Assembly: GCF_023650515.1 (NCBI RefSeq)
Contig: NZ_CP096016.1
Coordinates: 3,598,001-3,662,000, forward strand
Direction of reading: 5' to 3'
Length of the DNA stretch: 64,000 bases
DNA from: Alkalimarinus coralli
GTDB lineage: Bacteria; Pseudomonadota; Gammaproteobacteria; Pseudomonadales; Oleiphilaceae
The notes under the pieces were generated by a model. That model saw nothing but the letters and a program-made list of their open reading frames with translations, was not told where the DNA came from and did not search any database. The position numbers and the translations under genes were made by a program. Shown here in pieces: positions 45,922-53,558 of this stretch (position 1 is its first letter; each line of letters begins with the position of its first letter).

Positions 45922-46225
45922 TTAGCGGCTAATGAACTTGCACCTGCTACAGACGATATCCTGACCACCCCAAATAGCCATTATCTCTACAACCTGGCCA
46001 TTTATTCGGTAGTAAATACTATCTGAAGAGTATGGCATCGCCTGTAACCTGGTCGAATATGATCAACTGACTGGTAGAGATACGGGTTGAGGCTAATTTT
46101 TTCGAACATGCTAAAAAAGCCATGATAATAGCGATCTGCTTGTGACTCACCGTATTCTTTGAATTCATATGCATAGATCCGTTTCAAGTCTCTTTCACAT
46201 TTGAAGATATCTTAAATTCAAACAT
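45922..46225 (-). pseudogene. parE-like toxin, two frameshifts
   Basis: Start ATG at 46223-46225 four bases after the antitoxin stop, as in parDE operons. It reads MFEFKISSNVKE, then one base is missing. The next frame reads DLKRIYAYEFKEYGESQADRYYHG...HIRPGYRRC, and a second missing base near 46036 moves it into YSSDSIYYRINGQVVEIMAI to a TAA at 45922-45924. Joined, these give a full ParE/RelE-type toxin of about 100 residues. As it stands no full toxin can be made. Confidence 0.8.
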
Positions 46226-46228
46226 GGA

Positions 46229-46457
46229 CTATTTCAGTTCAGATTTAAATTCAGCCAATATCTCTGAAGCACTTTGATCAGTAAAGCCGCTTTTCTCAGC
46301 GTCCTCTAATTTTCTATTAGTTGCTTCAGCTCTTTTAGCACTGCGAATTAAATCGTTTATCAATTCGCTTTTGCGGGAATAGTCTCGTATATGATCTACC
46401 TGATTTCTCAACCATAAGTCATTTTGACTTGTTAGGCTAATACTTTTGTCTGGGCAT
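46229..46457 (-). pseudogene. parD-like antitoxin, frameshifted near its start
   Basis: An ATG at 46455-46457 with GAGG a few bases upstream opens MPRQK, but the ParD sequence continues in another frame as SISLTSQNDLWLRNQVDHIRDY and SELINDLIRSAKRAEA to a TAG at 46229. So the reading frame is broken within the first five or so codons. Initiation inside, at a TTG (46411), would lose the DNA-binding beta strand. ParD family assignment is from the SISLTSQND and SELINDLIR blocks. Confidence 0.72.
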
Positions 46458-46656
46458 CTTATACCTCATTTCGTCTGATGCAGTTAAGGTGCAATTATGC
46501 ACCAGAACAGAATCAGGCGTAGTATAACTTGTTTAGAAAGTGTCGATTACTAGCTCAGTTAACAGCTTTGCTACGCGGCTTCACCGCTCCACAAATCGAC
46601 CAAAAGTGTTGGCTCTACATATTGCATGAATACCGTGTATTCGTTAACATTTATAA

Positions 46657-46947
46657 ATGATCATTTCCTTTGGCAATAAAGCGACATCAGACCTGTTTAA
46701 TGGTGTTTCTAGTCGTTGGGTGCGAAAGCTGCCTAATCAGATACATGAGTTGGCCTTGTATAAGCTTGATGTTATCAATGCTGCTCAAAACCTTGATGAC
46801 CTTAAGTCGCCTCCTGGAAATAGACTTGAGCTGCTCAAAGGTGACTTAGAAGGTTTCCATAGTATTCGTATTAATTCTCAGTGGCGTATTGTATTTCGCT
46901 GGGATTCTAATGCAGCTCATGATGTTCAAATAGTGGATTACCACTAA
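46657..46947 (+). CDS. higB: HigB-type toxin (RelE superfamily)
   Basis: 96 residues. The start and middle (SFGNKATSDLFNGVSSRWVRKLP, LDDLKSPPGNRLELLKGD, HSIRINSQWRIVFRW) are typical of HigB, a ribosome-dependent mRNA endonuclease. The toxin gene comes before the antitoxin, the reverse of most pairs and characteristic of higBA. The antitoxin follows 14 bp later. Both genes look intact. Confidence 0.93.
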   Translation: MIISFGNKATSDLFNGVSSRWVRKLPNQIHELALYKLDVINAAQNLDDLKSPPGNRLELLKGDLEGFHSIRINSQWRIVFRWDSNAAHDVQIVDYH

Positions 46948-46961
46948 ATACGAGGTAAATT

Positions 46962-47252
46962 ATGATTCCTTCAAATCGTATAGCAACACATCCAGGAGTT
47001 ATTCTTCTCAAGGAGTTTCTTGAGCCTCTTGAGGTAACTCAAAAAGCATTGGCGCTACATTTAGGTGTTCCTGTACAACGTATAAATGAAATAGTGCGTG
47101 GTAAGCGTGGGGTTACTCCAGAAACAGCGTGGCTATTATCAGAGTCTTTAAATACATCTCCTGAGTTTTGGCTTAATTTACAGTCAATTCATGACTTATC
47201 AGCGAACCGGCCTGAAAACCACATTCAGCCACTCGTTGCAGCAGGCATATAA
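46962..47252 (+). CDS. higA: HigA-type antitoxin
   Basis: 96 residues, one Xre-type helix-turn-helix domain: THPGVILLKEFLEPLEVTQKALALHLGVPVQRINEIVRGKRGVT, then PETAWLLSESLNTSPEFWLNLQ. It neutralises HigB and represses the operon. A candidate operator lies upstream of higB around 46630-46650 (TGTATTCGTTAACA), though I could not prove a palindrome. Confidence 0.93.
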   Translation: MIPSNRIATHPGVILLKEFLEPLEVTQKALALHLGVPVQRINEIVRGKRGVTPETAWLLSESLNTSPEFWLNLQSIHDLSANRPENHIQPLVAAGI

Positions 47253-47256
47253 CTAA

Positions 47257-47449
47257 GTAATCTTGCAGCCACTTCAGCTCTGGATTGCTTTTAACGATGG
47301 TACTTCAGGCGATATAGACTTAAAGGCGCTTTAGAAGCACTCAGTTTTTAACTTTGAGGGATATTGATGTTTTTCTAAAGTTTTCGTTGGTTCTTGGCTT
47401 GGGACAGAAGCCTGGCCAGCTTGTGCCACCGACTTTAGAGAGCTAAAAA
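47257..47449 (+). pseudogene. Broken DUF2442 family gene
   Basis: Frame pieces together spell a DUF2442-like protein: VILQPLQLWIAFNDGTSGDIDL, then after a stop, TLRDIDVFLKFSLVLGLG in another frame, then LGTEAWPACATDF in a third. At least two shifts and a stop separate them. DUF2442 proteins often occur beside toxin-antitoxin genes. No ATG start is evident. Confidence 0.6.
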
Positions 47450-47484
47450 AAACGGCTACCAAATCACTTTGATAGCCGTTTTGT
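47445..47484 (-). terminator. Intrinsic terminator of the sphingomyelinase gene
   Basis: On the minus strand AACGGCTA and TAGCCGTT form a stem followed by eight T. It lies about 15 bp beyond the stop of the gene at 47499. Confidence 0.8.
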
Positions 47485-47498
47485 TTTGAACTAACAGA

Positions 47499-48815
47499 TT
47501 ATTGCACAGGAAATACAAACTCACTCGCAACCGGGTAATGATCTGATAGGTCCCAAGAAGTAAAGTGGTCAGACTCGATACTACGAGGCACCAGCATCTT
47601 GTTGTGAGAGTAGATGGGAGCCTGGTGCTCATTTGAGTACAAGACATAGTCCAGATACTCAGTATACTGGTCATCAGCGTATACGTTCACAGGCCCTGCG
47701 TAAGAGTGAGGGTATTCACCCAACGCCATTGGCTCAGTAGCATTCATCAGCGCCAAGAAGTCGTAATGCTCTTGAGGAAAATGAATTTTATCCACATTAA
47801 AGTCACCCGCCATCAACACAGGCTCACTGGCAGGAATATTTTTACTGTTAATAAAGGCCTTTAGTTCCGCCAATTGAGCAAAACGAACAGCGATATCATC
47901 CGGCGTTGTATACGCGTGAGTGTGGGTGCCAAACAGGTTATATATTTTTCCGCCTTTGTTAATCTTCGCGTAGTTCATGCCTTTGGATGCCAGGCAGCCA
48001 TCTGCACGGCAGGCACTGTACACGGCATCATCATGTTCAATAATAGGGTGACGGCTGGCGATAAACGAACCACCTGTTAATAGCTTACCAAACTTAAACG
48101 GAATGTCTGTCAGGTAGGGGTACTCTGCACTAATTTTACTGCGAAAATGTGCCGTTAATGCAGGGTCAAACAGCTCCTGGAAAACAATGGCATCATAGCC
48201 CTGAACAATCTCTTCAGCGATGGTATCAAGGCGGGCATGGGTGTTTTTACTTTCAATGCCGGGTAATAGCGCCCAGGTATTGTATGTCAGCACTTTAAAG
48301 TTATTGCTGGCCGCTTCTCGGGTTTCAGTCTTCCAATCATTATTGATCACGTAGTAAATATCATCACCTGCGGCACGGGCATACTGAGAACGAAACGCTA
48401 AGGTTGAGTCTTTACCGTCAAAGTTCATTGGAATCTTGTGGATATCCCGATCATAGTGCCAAGGATCATTTTCAGCCGAGAGCCACATTTTACTAAATGT
48501 CATGGTGCCTACCAGGCTCTGCTGAAGCTCAACTGAATTAGTCGCTCCCTGAACCGTTGTCGTAAAGTAGTAAGTCTTACCCCACTTGATTCCCTGATCA
48601 CGGTTATAACGAAGAAACTTAACCGTGGCTAAAGGCGGTACAGTATTGGCCAACTGCTCCCATTCGTTGCCATGGGTAATGTTATTGTGACCCGTCTGCA
48701 CGGTATTCAGCGTCAATGTTTCCATCGTGCTGTTAGTGAGGTAGACGTACGATTCAGCCCAACTGATCGTCGAGATCAGAATGCTGAAGATAAAAAGCGA
48801 TATTCTACTGCGCAT
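47499..48815 (-). CDS. Secreted sphingomyelinase-C-like phosphodiesterase
   Basis: 438 residues. Signal peptide SLFIFSILISTISWA. The region to about 165 is beta-rich and unlike the core enzyme. Residues about 170-436 are an endonuclease/exonuclease/phosphatase fold with neutral sphingomyelinase motifs: VLTYNTWALLPG, IVFQELFD (metal-binding Glu), FGTHTHAY, MAGDFNVDKIHF and a final LSDHYPV with catalytic His. Bacterial enzymes of this type cleave sphingomyelin or other phospholipids and can be toxins. It is a single gene with its own terminator. Confidence 0.9.
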   Translation of the reverse strand: MRSRISLFIFSILISTISWAESYVYLTNSTMETLTLNTVQTGHNNITHGNEWEQLANTVPPLATVKFLRYNRDQGIKWGKTYYFTTTVQGATNSVELQQSLVGTMTFSKMWLSAENDPWHYDRDIHKIPMNFDGKDSTLAFRSQYARAAGDDIYYVINNDWKTETREAASNNFKVLTYNTWALLPGIESKNTHARLDTIAEEIVQGYDAIVFQELFDPALTAHFRSKISAEYPYLTDIPFKFGKLLTGGSFIASRHPIIEHDDAVYSACRADGCLASKGMNYAKINKGGKIYNLFGTHTHAYTTPDDIAVRFAQLAELKAFINSKNIPASEPVLMAGDFNVDKIHFPQEHYDFLALMNATEPMALGEYPHSYAGPVNVYADDQYTEYLDYVLYSNEHQAPIYSHNKMLVPRSIESDHFTSWDLSDHYPVASEFVFPVQ

Positions 48816-49026
48816 GGGAGCTGCCCTTCTAAGTTAAAGTCCGTCGAATATAAATTCGAATTATTATTATTTCATGACGCTTCTGTTACTAAACGACATC
48901 TAGATTTACTGGCCGTATTTTAAAGACAAAAAAAATAACATGAGGGACAGAACGCGTCATAAAGAGGGACAAATTGCGCAATTGTGAACAGGTAGTCACT
49001 AATTTATTGAGGCGCTGCCAGGGCAA
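48816..49026. other. Region between the sphingomyelinase gene and the IS element
   Basis: About 210 bp. It must hold the promoter of the minus-strand sphingomyelinase gene. I see no gene or clear repeat; GAGGGACA occurs twice (about 48942 and 48965). Confidence 0.4.
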
Positions 49027-49054
49027 AAAAAGCCCCACCTGCTGATGGGGCTTT
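49027..49054. terminator. Terminator hairpin next to the IS right end
   Basis: AAAGCCCCA and TGGGGCTTT with an A-run on one side; on the minus strand it ends in TTTTTTT. It lies directly outside the likely right end of the IS element and could end tnpB/omega-RNA transcripts. Confidence 0.8.
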
Positions 49055-49059
49055 ATTGA

Positions 49060-49200
49060 CTTCTCCCCTCCGTAAACGAAGGGGATTCTTAGGGCCATTA
49101 CAGCCCTAAGACTAGGGCGACTACGGAGTAGTCGCTACCTTTCCTTCCGCAAGACGGTGTAGCCCCACCGCAAGAATGTTCTTGGCTGCATTAATATCTC
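49060..49200 (-). ncRNA. Candidate omega (guide) RNA at the tnpB 3' end
   Basis: On the minus strand the last part of tnpB and its right end contain three consecutive hairpins: GCGACTAC with GTAGTCGC (49117-49135, over the tnpB stop), CTTAGGGC with GCCCTAAG (49088-49110), and the right-end hairpin at 49065-49084. TnpB guide RNAs are known to come from this place, with the guide taken from the DNA just outside the element. The 5' boundary here is a guess. Confidence 0.6.
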
Positions 49201-50185
49201 GATCATGCGTAGTGTTACAAGCACTACAAGTCCATTCTCTTATTCCAAGTCCTGTCCTACCTTTCGGACTGCTGTCGGGTATGACCGCGCAGCACGAACA
49301 GGCTTGGGTTGTATATGCCTCGTTAACTTCATCAAAAACAATACCTGCGTGATCGCACTTGTATTCCAGTATTGTTTTCATCATGCCCCAGCCAGCATCT
49401 AGCACTGACTTGGCTAATTTTGTCTTAGCGAGACCCTTACTTGATACATTCCCGACAAAGACGGCTGCATTCTCTTGTACAAGTTTCGAGGTGTACTTAT
49501 GAATACCATCTTTACGGCGGTTTACTATTTTGGCGTGGATCGCCTTCACCCGCTTTTTGTTACGAGCGCGTTGAGCTAGACCCAGCTTCGCTTCAAGGGT
49601 GCGATAGTTACGACCAAGCAGCTTGTCGCCGTGGGAAGACGTAGCCGCTTCTTTACAGCCCAAGTCGATACCAACAGCTTGTGTGCCTGTTGATTGCTCC
49701 GCTTCAACATCGACTACGACATTGAAGTACCAGCGTCCACGAGCGTCTTCGCTGAAACTGGCCGAACGGAACTTGTATTTCGACAGGTCGTAGCTGTCCC
49801 AAATCTTGAAGTGGTGGCCGTTGTGGAATACTTGGCCGTTTTTCCATTTAGACGCGCCCGTCTTGATCGGTATCCAGCCGAGTGAGCGGCGAACACCACC
49901 AGACTTGCGCCAGTTCAGCTTGGCCTTTTTGAATTGCTTACGACGGGTAACGTATTCTTTGCCAATCTCTTGAACCGTGTGGCTGTGCAAGCCTAACAGC
50001 TTGCCAGCGCCATCGGTGTACTTCTGCAAGTCATAGGCTGACATAAAGACACCACGCTCTTTGACCGAGCGGAGGCTTAGTTCGTTGAGAAAATTCCACA
50101 CATAGTTAACTTGCCGAGCCATTTGGCCTAGCAAGTATGCGTGGTTATCTCTTACACGAACTCGGAGTGTCTTTGTCTTTTTCAT
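49121..50185 (-). CDS. tnpB: TnpB RNA-guided nuclease, variant RuvC site
   Basis: 354 residues from the ATG at 50185; the frame is open to 50314 but that part overlaps tnpA. Helical N-terminus, OrfB core, RuvC-I Asp174 in VGIDLGCKEA, zinc-ribbon cysteines CSCC (296-299) and CSAC (320-323), and RuvC-III Asp330 in HDRDINAAKNI. The RuvC-II position reads AVFVGNV, with Gly245 where Glu is usual. Instead there is Glu289 in EVNEAYTTQ, where most TnpBs have Pro. The family cuts DNA guided by an omega RNA and helps keep the element after excision. Confidence 0.92.
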   Translation of the reverse strand: MKKTKTLRVRVRDNHAYLLGQMARQVNYVWNFLNELSLRSVKERGVFMSAYDLQKYTDGAGKLLGLHSHTVQEIGKEYVTRRKQFKKAKLNWRKSGGVRRSLGWIPIKTGASKWKNGQVFHNGHHFKIWDSYDLSKYKFRSASFSEDARGRWYFNVVVDVEAEQSTGTQAVGIDLGCKEAATSSHGDKLLGRNYRTLEAKLGLAQRARNKKRVKAIHAKIVNRRKDGIHKYTSKLVQENAAVFVGNVSSKGLAKTKLAKSVLDAGWGMMKTILEYKCDHAGIVFDEVNEAYTTQACSCCAVIPDSSPKGRTGLGIREWTCSACNTTHDRDINAAKNILAVGLHRLAEGKVATTP

Positions 50186-50206
50186 AGAGTTGAGTATAAT
50201 TGGTCT

Positions 50207-50623
50207 ATGAAAGAAAACAAGCCTTATCGAACAGGTAGAAACTGTGTTTTTATGCTCCATGCACACTTGGTCTTCGTGACCAAGTATCGGCATGTTGTCT
50301 TTAATTCCGCTCATTTAGAAACGCTGCATGAACTGTTTTTAGTCGTATGCAAAGAGTTCGATGTTGAGCTGGCAGAGTTCAATGGTGAAGGAGACCATGT
50401 TCACTTGTTAGTGAACTTCCCGCCCAAAGTCTGCTTATCAAAATTGGTTAATAGCTTGAAGGGGGTATCCAGTAGGAAATTGAAATTGCATCACCCCGAG
50501 CTAATAAAATCAGCCTACATGAAAAATGCTCTTTGGAGTCCCAGCTACTTTGCGGGAAGTGTCGGTGGTGCACCTATCAGTGTGGTTAGGCAATACATCG
50601 AGCAACAAAACAGCCACCATTAA
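50207..50623 (+). CDS. tnpA: Y1 transposase of the IS200/IS605 family
   Basis: 138 residues from the ATG at 50207. HUH motif is HVH at 64-66 (GDHVHLLVNFPP), catalytic Tyr130 in VVRQYIEQQ; other family blocks are HLVFVTKYR and LWSPSYFAGSVGG. It acts as a dimer on single-stranded ends, making hairpin-guided cuts. A -10-like TATAAT (50195-50200, reading GAGTATAAT) lies just before it. The upstream ATG at 50141 is less likely since it runs back into tnpB. Length is normal and all key residues are present, so the element may be active. Confidence 0.95.
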   Translation: MKENKPYRTGRNCVFMLHAHLVFVTKYRHVVFNSAHLETLHELFLVVCKEFDVELAEFNGEGDHVHLLVNFPPKVCLSKLVNSLKGVSSRKLKLHHPELIKSAYMKNALWSPSYFAGSVGGAPISVVRQYIEQQNSHH

Positions 50624-50708
50624 ACCGCGAAGCGGTTTCCGTTATCCTTCCCCGCCCTAAAGGACGGGGCATGGCGCGAATTTTAGTCAGAGTCGATAGC
50701 CGGCTCTA

Positions 50709-51389
50709 TTATGCGGCTTTTTCAAACAATCGTTTCTCGAAAAACCGACTGCTTTGTAGCGGGCCAACAGCCTTGGCGATGGCCAGTACCGCCAAATCTA
50801 CCAGCGGTTCAAGCACAATAACGGAGGTGTATGCCAAGCTGAATGTTGCGACGGCATTGAGGTTTTCAGCACTAAAGCCCCCGCCATATAGCGCCCAAAA
50901 AGCAACCCATGCAATGATTCCTCCCTGATAAGTCAGAGAAAGTCTCAAAGTTTGCGAATACGTAATATCCTTATAGGCCACATTCGCCGGAATTATTTTC
51001 CGGGCAACCATATTCATACCATACAAAGGCACCAACAATGTAGTGACATTCATACCATACTGCGGCAAATCAAAAGGCGCCATGAAAATACCCTGTATCA
51101 GCAACCCTGCCGCCAAGCCAATAGCCGCAGGCGCTACGCCCAATATCAATAACAAGGTTGAACCCAAAATAAGGTGAACCTCAGAAACCCCGACCGGGTG
51201 ATGAGGCAACACCTCAAAGAAAACAAAAACACTCAGTGTTGCCAACAGGCTTTTTACCAGCAGTTGCTTAAGACCGCCCTGCCTAATACTTTCATAACTT
51301 ACTTTGGCCAATACACCTACGGCCAACAATGCGGTTCCATAACTCAGGGCGATTTTCGTGCCTTCAACGACACCGGGTTCAATATGCAT
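50709..51389 (-). CDS. CbiM-like cobalt/nickel ECF permease, stand-alone
   Basis: 226 residues from the ATG at 51389 with AAGGA upstream (MHIEPGVVEGTK, a CbiM-type start; a longer frame begins at 51491). CbiM proteins start with a metal-binding His near the N-terminus, here His2, and have about six to seven membrane helices, as seen (ALLAVGVLAKV, LHLILGSTLLLILGVAPAAIGLAAGLLIQGIF). A cobalamin riboswitch precedes it, so it most likely imports cobalt. The usual partners CbiN, CbiQ and CbiO are absent nearby. Confidence 0.88.
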   Translation of the reverse strand: MHIEPGVVEGTKIALSYGTALLAVGVLAKVSYESIRQGGLKQLLVKSLLATLSVFVFFEVLPHHPVGVSEVHLILGSTLLLILGVAPAAIGLAAGLLIQGIFMAPFDLPQYGMNVTTLLVPLYGMNMVARKIIPANVAYKDITYSQTLRLSLTYQGGIIAWVAFWALYGGGFSAENLNAVATFSLAYTSVIVLEPLVDLAVLAIAKAVGPLQSSRFFEKRLFEKAA

Positions 51390-51435
51390 AATAAATTCCT
51401 TAGTGGCTATTCCGATCCGAATAGATTGCAGTGAA

Positions 51436-51553
51436 CACCAAGCAGGTACTCTGGCTTGCACTCTTTGATCCCCATAACGGCGATAACTCATCGAGTGCTT
51501 ACAGTTGCGGCGGCAGCGACGGACTTTAACCGGTCTTCCCCTTATACTTGGTG
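51436..51553 (-). promoter_or_regulatory. Cobalamin riboswitch
   Basis: Reading the minus strand: P1 CACCAAG pairs with CTTGGTG, closing the structure. In between are the core blocks GGGAAGACCGGT, AAAGTCCG, GCCGCAACTGTAAGC and the B12 box AAGCCAGAGTACCTGC (51440-51457 on the plus strand). This is the classical AdoCbl aptamer. It lies about 50 bp upstream of the CbiM-like gene, so cobalamin probably turns off translation or transcription of that gene. Confidence 0.92.
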
Positions 51554-51762
51554 CGGCTAAGTTATTGACTCACCAGATGGCCGTCAACTCGTTTTCGACA
51601 TTTGAGACAATATGTCGCAGCCATGGTGTAGAAAAAGCCACAACGGTAGACCTTAATCACTCAACCTCTATACACAGTTGCTAATCGCGCTTACCCCTCC
51701 CGCCTTGATTAAGATAAACTGGCGATTCTCTTGTCTCTATAAATAATGCGACCAAAGCAAAA

Positions 51763-53091
51763 ATGACTAACCTGGCAACCGATACATCTCTGGCTAAAAC
51801 ACTCTTCCACATGACTTGGCCAATGCTTTTTGGTGTGCTGTCTTTGATGAGTTTTCAACTGGCCGACAGCGCCTTCATTGGTCAACTCGGGGTCGCACCA
51901 CTTGCAGCAGTTGGGTTTACCGTGCCGATGTACCAGCTCATTATCGGCGTGCAAGTCGGGCTTGGGATAGCAACCACCGCCGTTATATCCAAAGCGCTGG
52001 GGGCCGAGCAGACAGAGCATGCCAAACAACTTGGCGGGCTGGTGGTAATAATTGGCGCAGTGGCTATTTCCATTCTCTGTTTAATCCTCTGGTTTTCGCG
52101 AGCCACCATACTTGAAGTGTTAGGCGGCGAACCTGAGCTGCTTGCAACCCTGTCACTGTACTGGAAACCCTGGCTAATCAGCGCCTGGGTAGGGGCAATG
52201 CTTTATTTTGGCTACAGCCTATGCAGAGCGCACGGCAATACTATGCTACCGGGCATTACCATGGTGGTGACCAGCCTGCTAAATATTGCGTTAGACCCTT
52301 TATACATATTTGTGTTTGACTGGGGGCTGGCGGGGGCACCCTATGCAACCATTACCTCATTCGCCATTGGCGCGTTAATCGTCTACCCAAAAGTCATCTC
52401 GCACCAGTGGTTAGCGTTCAAGTTTCAACCGGGCACTATTCCATCGTCTATCAAACAATTAGCGAATATCACCGGCCCGGCCATGCTCAGCCAGTTTATG
52501 CCATCACTCTCGGCGATGTTTGCCACTGCCTTGGTTGCGGCCTACGGAACGGCCGCTGTTGCTGCATGGGGGTTGGGAACACGGCTGGAGTTTTTCTCAA
52601 TCGTCATTGTGCTCGCCTTAACCATGTCAATGCCGCCAATGATAGGCCGATTTTGGGGGGCAAAAGACTTGGAGAGTATTCGCCAGCTGGTTAACATCGC
52701 AATTAAGTTCGTGCTGCTATGGCAGCTTGCCATCGCCATCATTTGGCTGCTGCTTTCGGACAATATCACCAGCCTGATGACGACCGATTTATCCGTTGCC
52801 GAGGTACTGCAACATTACCTGTTAAAAGTCCCCTTTAGTTACGGTGCGTTGGGGCTCTGTATGATCATGGTATCGGTATGCAACGCCATGGGGTTACCGA
52901 TGCGAGCCTTGCTGATTTCTTGCCTGAGATTGTTCCTTTGCTACTTACCGCTGCTATGGATTGGTAGTCAAATCGATGCGTTAGACGGGTTGATGAGTGG
53001 CGCGCTGGTTGGCAACCTGGCTGCGGGGTTAATGGCGTGGATGTTATATCAGAAAGGGTTTAAAAAGGCGCTTGAGAAGCACCCTTCATAG
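51763..53091 (+). CDS. MATE family efflux transporter (NorM type)
   Basis: 442 residues, twelve hydrophobic segments in two halves. Family blocks: TLFHMTWPMLFGVLSLMSFQLADSAFIGQLG, VGLGIATTAVISKALG, and second half TGPAMLSQFMPSLSAMFATALVAAYG. It exports cationic compounds by exchange with Na+ or H+. Single gene, divergent from the cobalt-permease gene. Confidence 0.93.
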   Translation: MTNLATDTSLAKTLFHMTWPMLFGVLSLMSFQLADSAFIGQLGVAPLAAVGFTVPMYQLIIGVQVGLGIATTAVISKALGAEQTEHAKQLGGLVVIIGAVAISILCLILWFSRATILEVLGGEPELLATLSLYWKPWLISAWVGAMLYFGYSLCRAHGNTMLPGITMVVTSLLNIALDPLYIFVFDWGLAGAPYATITSFAIGALIVYPKVISHQWLAFKFQPGTIPSSIKQLANITGPAMLSQFMPSLSAMFATALVAAYGTAAVAAWGLGTRLEFFSIVIVLALTMSMPPMIGRFWGAKDLESIRQLVNIAIKFVLLWQLAIAIIWLLLSDNITSLMTTDLSVAEVLQHYLLKVPFSYGALGLCMIMVSVCNAMGLPMRALLISCLRLFLCYLPLLWIGSQIDALDGLMSGALVGNLAAGLMAWMLYQKGFKKALEKHPS

Positions 53092-53115
53092 GGTGCCTAA
53101 CAATATTGGAACTAT

Positions 53116-53334
53116 CTATTTTCTAAAAAACAGATACATTCCAACAACCAGGCTAACCGCTCCGCCGATGCCGGTATACATCACCTTATCCGAGTGGGAG
53201 CCAGTCAATGCTGATGTAAACTGGTTGGCTGCAGAACCAGACATATCATACGCCCAAAACAACAAACCAATACCAAACACCAATAATGTCAGCGCAATTA
53301 TTTTTGGTATGGGGGTATTTCCACTTAAAGCCAT
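53116..53334 (-). CDS. DUF3185 membrane protein
   Basis: 72 residues with two membrane helices (about 11-30 and 52-70): KIIALTLLVFGIGLLFWAYDMSGS and VMYTGIGGAVSLVVGMYLFFRK. These blocks are typical of DUF3185, a small family with no known role. It is convergent with the MATE gene. Confidence 0.85.
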   Translation of the reverse strand: MALSGNTPIPKIIALTLLVFGIGLLFWAYDMSGSAANQFTSALTGSHSDKVMYTGIGGAVSLVVGMYLFFRK

Positions 53335-53488
53335 TATATTCTCTTTCTATACACCAGTTAATTCAACTCAGATCCATACTTTGTCATGAAATATTCAATG
53401 GTGCAAAAGTTAAGATGGAAGGTGAGACAGGAAGTCATTCTTGTTCACTATAAACATGAGGTTGGAGCCAAGCAAGCGACCTGCATAG

Positions 53489-53511
53489 GCTCCCGCCTTC
53501 GCGGGAGTGAC
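53489..53511. repeat. Solo REP-like palindrome
   Basis: CTCCCGCCTTCGCGGGAG followed by TGAC, the half-unit of the palindromes seen at 31607-31675. It lies near the 3' end of tehB. Confidence 0.75.
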
Positions 53512-53558
53512 AATGGATACGGAAAATCAAACGCGATAACGATGATATGGTTTTTGTT

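Larger units (their letters stand above)
49056..50700 (-). mobile_element. IS200/IS605-family insertion sequence, complete
   Basis: Divergent tnpA and tnpB, 21 bp apart, flanked by subterminal hairpins. The right end (low coordinates) has CCCCTCCG...CGAAGGGG at 49065-49084, and on the minus strand ends ...AGAAGTCAA; TCAA (complement at 49056-49059) is the kind of tetranucleotide cut at the right end in IS608. The left end has AAACCGC...GCGGTTT at 50622-50638 and CCCCGCCC...GGACGGGG at 50650-50669. The exact left boundary, near 50690-50705, cannot be fixed. The right flank is only a few bases past the end of the CbiM-like gene. Confidence 0.88.

Noticed and set aside
45782-47449. Integron cassette array, suggested by clustered toxin-antitoxin genes
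   Set aside because: No attC-like paired core sites were found around the modules, no integrase is present, and the genes are on both strands. A lone GTTAGGC near 46431 has no partner.
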